Positions 53,501 to 56,756 of a stretch of DNA of 56,756 bases are shown piece after piece. This DNA comes from an uncultured Eubacteriales bacterium (lineage in GTDB: Bacteria > Bacillota > Clostridia > Christensenellales > Christensenellaceae). The notes beneath the pieces were generated by a model, which had not been told where the DNA came from, searched no databases, and was given only the letters and a program-made list of their open reading frames with translations. Numbering within the stretch: the stretch's first letter is position 1; the number at the start of each line of letters is the position of its first letter. The translations under genes were made by a program, and so were the position numbers. The DNA is taken from positions 1 to 56,756 of the forward strand of contig UQXU01000003.1 of the NCBI GenBank assembly GCA_900545085.1, given 5' to 3'.

Positions 53501-53601
53501 CTCACGACGACTTCATGAGCGATCCCGCCGCCGCGGTATTTTCAGAGTTAGTCCGCGAACGAGCGCCGGAGATGGGAGTTGTTATTTCAACCGGAAAATA
53601 A
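50566..53601 (+). CDS. shortened, diverged cyclic beta-glucan synthase-like membrane protein
   Basis: A 1011-residue protein whose order of segments resembles the N-terminal part of NdvB/Cgs cyclic beta-1,2-glucan synthases. Residues about 45-125 fit the cytosolic helical region (LTVSELLYFPIYLKAAAIS) and 165-200 the pre-membrane helices. Helices lie at about 215-260, and 265-290 fits the S-x-x-F-V-P-x-K linker. The glycosyltransferase-like part (290-400) reads TLPYGFELQPGCIRSL where LDADT is usual, so the metal-binding acidic pair is missing. Further helices (about 490-620) and a helical C-terminus follow. The phosphorylase domain is absent; full-length enzymes exceed 2500 residues. Start uncertain: ATG at 50566 or 50599, neither with a clear ribosome site. 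Confidence 0.6.
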   Translation: MPQLRHGNNTRMQILWKRSGRIPHLEREEAALIKQKEKNPDCAAARQFHIIESALRELDIAYYTARLRPAPKIGKELRIIALGKQYLASEKPLSYDGLCSFLSEKSLTVSELLYFPIYLKAAAISLLADSDISADRLLAALRRFPSSDGKKLLLTQSELCRILMNDKNFASSDDDTRIECLKGAAAYALRKGLSESEAGKILVSDKSLFKLLKKKRPVWLGIIAVLAIGAAALVALNFILSDPLAVLFSIPLALTAAEVFVSDFVYSHFSPAFVPKKACAEGSTAVIIQLDANYDAGEAAESILRISIASPEAKCIAAVLPRSNELTSKLSAIDLKERINELQKFVLCDIKILSYGERLTGFDFVVTLPYGFELQPGCIRSLITALSHPACDAAAAVPDIIQRPKKTTLFSRIFQPRAHFAGLNEAIENLLARPVNSEVYAVNTNKSGDTVFVRSAKCISPKPKDPLEYISLSDKSPAAKLHKLIPYSMAILLLYSAFCTSRPFFVLLTPIAYAMLFPILSFNRELWAMLAGYKKGAALRDFWTKARVTLLRGILEFSLFPTKLFKRKKQQHAKHTAAGYYKSFYMCVVLSAILFTFSSYRLGGLYFLLSIFFALSPLAAYHMEKERPAPSMPDETQTRIIRHSAALSLSGVLSPPSDTEGALFRLLAAICAFRMSFLDLTSTITIMEDTVSYLEKAQGKDGLFAQNKVSDSELNGFAACAFISARWGAAQIATCPQEMYDIWEAFLDMAEITDDESILTVFHKYYRDIRAKVKQQQGVEKEFNDFMSELSGTCTSQAAICAAAHGFAERKNISAQRVSGLIDRIDLMLRNMKLSTLGESVMLGSRGWLAVFAAIIKGELPPAVWNDVQRALTIRGLDRVLISERAHPADYFLAHIFIPYYQDTLLTESASAAARAIRTNHANDISYMDAANEFSEYAALASEIDPELAIQVMQNTPADNKSACIFMISACNALAKNKTHDDFMSDPAAAVFSELVRERAPEMGVVISTGK

Positions 53602-53604
53602 ACA

Positions 53605-53633
53605 GAGAGTCAGAGCTAAAAAATCTGACTCTC
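53605..53633. terminator. hairpin between the glucan-synthase-like gene and DUF3006
   Basis: Perfect 10-bp stem GAGAGTCAGA/TCTGACTCTC with an A-rich 9-base loop, four bases after the plus-strand stop. The following T tracts are weak, so termination on either strand is only likely. Confidence 0.5.
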
Positions 53634-53639
53634 AATAGG

Positions 53640-53846
53640 TCACTGTCTTTTTTGGAAAAGCCCTCTCAGTTTTTTAGCCGCGCGATCCCGCCTCTCGGCT
53701 GTCTTTTTTTCGTCGCGTACTATGCACAGAACATCTCCCTCCTGCGAACCCTCCGGCAAAGCCGAAACAGGTATGGATATTACCTTTCCTTCTTCCACCT
53801 CGACAGAGGCGATTTCATCCTGAATCCTATCTATTATCCAATCCAC
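53640..53846 (-). CDS. DUF3006 small protein
   Basis: A 68-residue protein beginning VDWIIDRIQDEIASVEVEEGKVISIP and continuing LPEGSQEGDVL, the DUF3006 pattern, with a basic C-terminal tail. I start at GTG 53846, with GAGGTG upstream and right after the MBL stop, which restores the usual WIIDR start. DUF3006 genes commonly accompany ComEC-like MBL proteins; the function is unknown. Confidence 0.8.
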   Translation of the reverse strand: MDWIIDRIQDEIASVEVEEGKVISIPVSALPEGSQEGDVLCIVRDEKKTAERRDRAAKKLRGLFQKRQ

Positions 53847-53854
53847 AACACACC

Positions 53855-54949
53855 TCAGCCGTAACATATTGAGCATGGCTTGCGACCCATTTCTACCGCC
53901 TCTTCCAGCGTCACAGCAGATATGTTTTTGCTGCTGCGCAATCCGGAACAGCTCTCGCTTTTATGATACGCTTTCCCCGATTTGGTTATATATACAGTTT
54001 CTTCCGCGCTGCTGTTTGAAGCTTTAGATTCAGCGGTGTTTTTAGCCTTCGCCTGCGACCGAACTTCGTTTCCGCCCGCGCTTATAGTTACGCTCTTTCC
54101 ATCGGAATCCGCCGTTATGTCTCCGCTGAGATCAGTACGAAACACCTGAATATTCCTGCTGCTGAGCTTCGACAGAGTCTCGGCGTGGGGATGACCATAG
54201 TCATTGTTTTCTCCGCAGGATATTACAGCATACGTAGGATTAACCGCATCGAGAAAATCTTCAGATGTAGACGTACTGCTGCCGTGATGCCCGACTTTCA
54301 AAACGTCACACTGAAGCGCATTTCCGTATTCATCTAAAATGTCCTGCTCGGCTGTCTCTTCCGCATCTCCTGTAAAGAGAAAGCCGGTATCTCCATATTT
54401 AAGCATAGCTACGGCAGAGGCGTCGTTCAAATCAGCATAATCAGCCGCCGGCCCGAGAAAGCAGCACTCGACGTACTCGCCCAACGATATGTTCACACCG
54501 CTCTTAGCTTCATACATAGGAATATCAGCCGCCTCTATCGCGTCGAGCAGCTTCTCAAATGTCTTAGTGTTTGCGGACGCATTAGGCATATATATCTCGC
54601 CTACATTGTATTCCTCCACAATATGCCGCATTCCTCCGATGTGGTCAGTATGCGGATGTGTTCCTATCAGTACGTCAATTTTGGTAATACCATGCTCTTG
54701 CAAAACGCTGTCCAGCTTATTAGATTCTGACGATTCTCCCGTATCTATAAGCATCGTCTTTCCATCCGGCGTTTCTATAAGCTCACTGTCACCCTGACCT
54801 ATATCTATATAAGTCACTTTTAGCGAACCGCTGTCCGCAGCCGTTTTGTTATGCGTGTCAGAATTTTCAGCAGAACATCCCGCTGTCACGGCAAGCATTA
54901 ATAATGCTACAAATGCAGCAAAGACTTTAGTTTTTTTCAATACCTTCAA
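53855..54949 (-). CDS. ComEC-like MBL-fold lipoprotein
   Basis: A 364-residue secreted hydrolase: lipoprotein signal with Cys25 (lipobox VTAGC), a metallo-beta-lactamase domain (about 42-290) with FIDIGQGD-like start (YIDIGQGDSELIET), complete metal motif HPHTDH (98-103), FTGDAE and KVGHHGSSTS. A C-terminal module (about 320-364) reads YHKSESCSGLRSS...CSICY and is often fused in this group. The substrate is unknown; nuclease or phosphoesterase activity is possible. The start is TTG at 54949, overlapping the DUF1294 stop (TTGA), with AAAGGAG seven bases upstream. Confidence 0.87.
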   Translation of the reverse strand: MKVLKKTKVFAAFVALLMLAVTAGCSAENSDTHNKTAADSGSLKVTYIDIGQGDSELIETPDGKTMLIDTGESSESNKLDSVLQEHGITKIDVLIGTHPHTDHIGGMRHIVEEYNVGEIYMPNASANTKTFEKLLDAIEAADIPMYEAKSGVNISLGEYVECCFLGPAADYADLNDASAVAMLKYGDTGFLFTGDAEETAEQDILDEYGNALQCDVLKVGHHGSSTSTSEDFLDAVNPTYAVISCGENNDYGHPHAETLSKLSSRNIQVFRTDLSGDITADSDGKSVTISAGGNEVRSQAKAKNTAESKASNSSAEETVYITKSGKAYHKSESCSGLRSSKNISAVTLEEAVEMGRKPCSICYG

Positions 54950-55221
54950 TTCAAGACTCCTTTCCAAACAAGCAGCGCAACCACAGCCATGTGTAAAACT
55001 ATAAACAATGGAACTGTAATTGTAAATTTCTTATGCTTTGTCTTGTGTCTGAATAATTTCATGGAAATCAGCATTCCGAGCGCGCCGCCTGCCGCCGAGA
55101 CGGTTAACAGCGCAGCTTCGCTTATGCGCCATTTATGTTCAACAGCCTTGCGTTTATCCGCTCCGCATAAAATAAACGCCGCAACATTTATTAATATTAT
55201 ATATCCAATCAGTATAATCAT
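54946..55221 (-). CDS. DUF1294 membrane protein
   Basis: A 91-residue protein with three membrane helices (about 2-18, 37-53 and 66-86) and the family signature CGADKRKAVEHKWRISEAALL followed by GGALGMLISM and FRHKTKHKKF. Function unknown. It is first in the set DUF1294 - MBL lipoprotein - DUF3006, with overlapping or very close junctions. Confidence 0.88.
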   Translation of the reverse strand: MIILIGYIILINVAAFILCGADKRKAVEHKWRISEAALLTVSAAGGALGMLISMKLFRHKTKHKKFTITVPLFIVLHMAVVALLVWKGVLN

Positions 55222-55310
55222 TTATTATCCTTATTATTTATGTTATTTATGCACATGGAGATGCTCCGCCACATAACTATAAATTGAAACAAAATAACGG
55301 AGGTTATGCT

Positions 55311-55925
55311 ATGGCAGATGTATATATTTCGCCGTCAGTCCAGCATTTCAATGTTGGTTACGGAGATTACGGCACAGAGGAGCAGCGCATGAATCAGCTC
55401 GCAGATGCGCTTCAGTACGAGTTGGAGAGAAACGGAGTTACAACCGCGCGCAACAATCCTGACATGACTCTGGCGCAGGTCGTCGCAGATTCAAACAGAG
55501 TAAACCCCACGCTTCACGTCGCTCTGCACTCTAACGCTGCAAACGGTCAGGCTCGCGGAGCGGAAATATACACTCACAGATTCGGAGGACGAGGTGAAAG
55601 TCTGGCTCGCAATATGTACGATTACCTTGAGCAGATTACTCCCACCACCGGTCTCGGAGTAAAAGAAGGCTACAGCACCTTCGGCGGGCAAGGTATGTAC
55701 GAGCTCAAAAACACAAGAGCGCCCGCCGCTCTGGTAGAAGTAGCATTCCACGACAATCCTCAGGATGCGCAATTTATAGAATCTAACATTTATGAAATAG
55801 CTCAAGCTCTGGCCAAAGGCATACTCAGAGAGCTGGGCAAAGAATATACACCCGAATCAGAGGAACGTCAGGCAGAATTGAGACAGCGTTTCAACAACAG
55901 ACCGGCAGACGAGCAGAATTTATAG
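55311..55925 (+). CDS. N-acetylmuramoyl-L-alanine amidase (Amidase_3 type)
   Basis: A 204-residue amidase. The zinc ligands of the Amidase_3 fold can be placed: His in SVQHFNVGYG, Glu in GTEEQRMNQLA, His in HVALHSNA, and the catalytic Glu in ALVEVAFHDN. There is no signal peptide or wall-binding domain, and the first motif lacks the usual G-H-G-G, as in some sporulation or phage-related amidases. ATG at 55311 with GGAGG seven bases upstream; the frame begins earlier at 55284 without a site. Confidence 0.88.
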   Translation: MADVYISPSVQHFNVGYGDYGTEEQRMNQLADALQYELERNGVTTARNNPDMTLAQVVADSNRVNPTLHVALHSNAANGQARGAEIYTHRFGGRGESLARNMYDYLEQITPTTGLGVKEGYSTFGGQGMYELKNTRAPAALVEVAFHDNPQDAQFIESNIYEIAQALAKGILRELGKEYTPESEERQAELRQRFNNRPADEQNL

Positions 55926-55931
55926 AGCCGA

Positions 55932-55958
55932 AGGGTGCTTACGCACCCTCTCTTTTTT
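55932..55958 (+). terminator. terminator of the amidase gene
   Basis: AGGGTGC/GCACCCT stem with TTAC loop, followed by TCTCTTTTTT. Confidence 0.85.
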
Positions 55959-56049
55959 ATATAAGCATTATAGCACATGTGTAAGTGCTTTTTTCACTTT
56001 CTACGAGTCAAAAAACATTTCTTTCATCGTTTTTTAACACTTTTTTCAT

Positions 56050-56078
56050 TTGCATTTATCTCTGATTAGATATATAAT
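56050..56078 (+). promoter_or_regulatory. ssrA promoter
   Basis: TTGCAT (56050-56055) and TATAAT (56073-56078), 17-bp spacer, placing the start about seven bases before the mature tmRNA 5' end. Confidence 0.6.
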
Positions 56079-56091
56079 ATATTTACTATGA

Positions 56092-56470
56092 GGGGGTGTA
56101 ATGGCTTCGACAGGGATTGGTCAAGGTCAGATAAGCAGGCCGCAGTCCCCGAAACTGCGTTAAAAAATTGGGACTTAAAAATAAACGCTAAAACTAACAA
56201 AACAGCTGTAGCTCCGGCTATGGCACTTGCTGCTTAATTTAAAAGCAGCCTTCCGACCGGACTTTCCCCGTCTGGGTTCGGCTCGGGAGTCATTCAAGGC
56301 GGGCTACTGCATTGCTTAAGCTTTGCGGCAATGCGGAACATATGAAGCTACCTCGCGCGTTTCTTGTGCGCTTGCGGCGCGATGAGGAAAATACAGCGAA
56401 CGCAATAAGCTTGTAGAAAGTCTGGCTGAGAGATTTTTGGACACGGGTTCGACTCCCGTCACCTCCACCA
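56092..56470 (+). ncRNA. ssrA: transfer-messenger RNA (tmRNA)
   Basis: tmRNA rescues stalled ribosomes. The 5' end GGGGGTG pairs with CACCTCC before an encoded CCA at 56468-56470. The conserved GGCTTCGACAGGG follows the 5' arm and GGTTCGACTCCCGTC forms the T arm. The tag frame runs from GCT at 56187 to TAA at 56235-56237 and reads AKTNKTAVAPAMALAA, ending in the usual ALAA degradation signal. The pseudoknot region lies between about 56240 and 56400. Confidence 0.97.
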
Positions 56471-56477
56471 TTACAAT

Positions 56478-56519
56478 CTAATCCGAACATTTTTGTAACG
56501 CTTGACGTGTTCGGGTTAG
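56478..56519 (+). repeat. inverted repeat just downstream of ssrA
   Basis: CTAATCCGAACA and TGTTCGGGTTAG pair over 12 bp (one G-T) with an 18-base loop. No T run follows. It could be an ssrA 3' processing hairpin or arm sequence of an attachment site. Confidence 0.4.
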
Positions 56520-56542
56520 TCGTTCAGATTGAACGCTAAAGA

Positions 56543-56580
56543 AATAACCCCGCTCGCCCGAAAGGGTGTAGCGGGTTTAT
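56543..56580 (-). terminator. terminator of the gene downstream of ssrA
   Basis: Inverted repeat with AACCCCGCT and AGCGGGTTTATT outer arms and CCC/GGG inner arms. Read on the minus strand it follows the stop codon at 56577 and ends in GTTATTTCTTT. Confidence 0.5.
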
Positions 56581-56756
56581 TCTTTCTTCTTGCGGTCTGT
56601 TCCAGCCTGTATAGCTGCGTCAATCCCGAAAAGGCAAATAGCCATATCGTTTATAATATCGTTTCGCCAGCGAATTACGGTTTTTAACCCTTTGTCGATC
56701 TGGAAGCTTACTTCTTCCCACGTCATTTCTTGCGCGTCCTCGGGTAGCGGCGTTCC
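56577..56756 (-). CDS. C-terminal fragment of an unknown, possibly phage or element-borne gene
   Basis: The last 59 codons of a minus-strand gene that enters from the right edge; the 5' end is outside the window. The visible part (MTWEEVSFQIDKGLKTVIRWRNDIIN, then a hydrophobic AICLFGIDAAIQ and a KKKE tail, described in pieces) has no match I know. It points toward the ssrA 3' end, which is a frequent integration site, so prophage or integrative-element origin is plausible but not shown. Confidence 0.6.
   Translation of the reverse strand, partial: GTPLPEDAQEMTWEEVSFQIDKGLKTVIRWRNDIINDMAICLFGIDAAIQAGTDRKKKE

Overview
The window is chromosomal DNA of an endospore-forming, anaerobic-type Firmicute, most likely class Clostridia. 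Sporulation genes (spoIIP, gpr, yqfC, yqfD), a T-box leader, a tmRNA with CCA encoded and many sigma-A promoters with 17-bp spacers support this. About 45 real genes are called, most on the minus strand. Species cannot be named from the sequence alone.

Layout. 1-9.8 kb: murI (cut by the window edge), spoIIP and gpr; a divergent HTH regulator with a desulfoferrodoxin-like C-terminus; rpsT followed by a structured 3' region; then one long minus-strand operon cysS - membrane protein - plsX - comEC - holA driven by a consensus promoter. 10.1-11.2 kb: a small XRE repressor diverging from a lipoprotein gene, with a palindrome over the lipoprotein promoter. 11.25-21.7 kb: the accessory highlight, a locus for extracytosolic flavin-based electron transfer. 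An operon encodes ApbE (FMN transferase), a protein with four FMN-binding domains, a protein with one, a NapH-like two-cluster Fe-S membrane protein, a NusG-domain-II protein (EetA-like) and a Gx-transporter-family membrane protein (EetB-like). Just downstream, with its own leader, is a 1752-residue secreted protein with an FMN-binding-like N-terminus, Tp47-like modules, FIVAR segments and C-terminal Ig-like repeats.

21.9-37.5 kb is mostly housekeeping: cyanase, ppdK, then the conserved Firmicute block recO - yqzL-like - era - dgkA/PAP2 - ybeY - pgpH - phoH, interrupted by a plus-strand orphan before yqfD-yqfC, then rpsU and nadABC. 37.8-42 kb: an ABC exporter pair whose permease carries a very long coiled coil. 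42.3-47.95 kb: a FeoB-associated Cys-rich membrane protein, pyridoxal kinase, ileS with its T-box, and thrB. 48.4-53.6 kb: an EF-G-like GTPase and a shortened relative of cyclic beta-glucan synthases. 53.6-56.8 kb: DUF1294, a ComEC-like MBL lipoprotein, DUF3006, an amidase, ssrA and the end of a foreign-looking gene that points at the ssrA 3' end.

How parts may work together (inference): reducing equivalents would cross the membrane through the NapH-like and EetA/EetB-like proteins to FMN covalently attached by ApbE on surface proteins. Inverted GTTAG/CTAAC half-sites lie at the apbE promoter, at the giant gene leader and at the promoter of the FeoB-associated gene. This suggests common, possibly iron-responsive, control.
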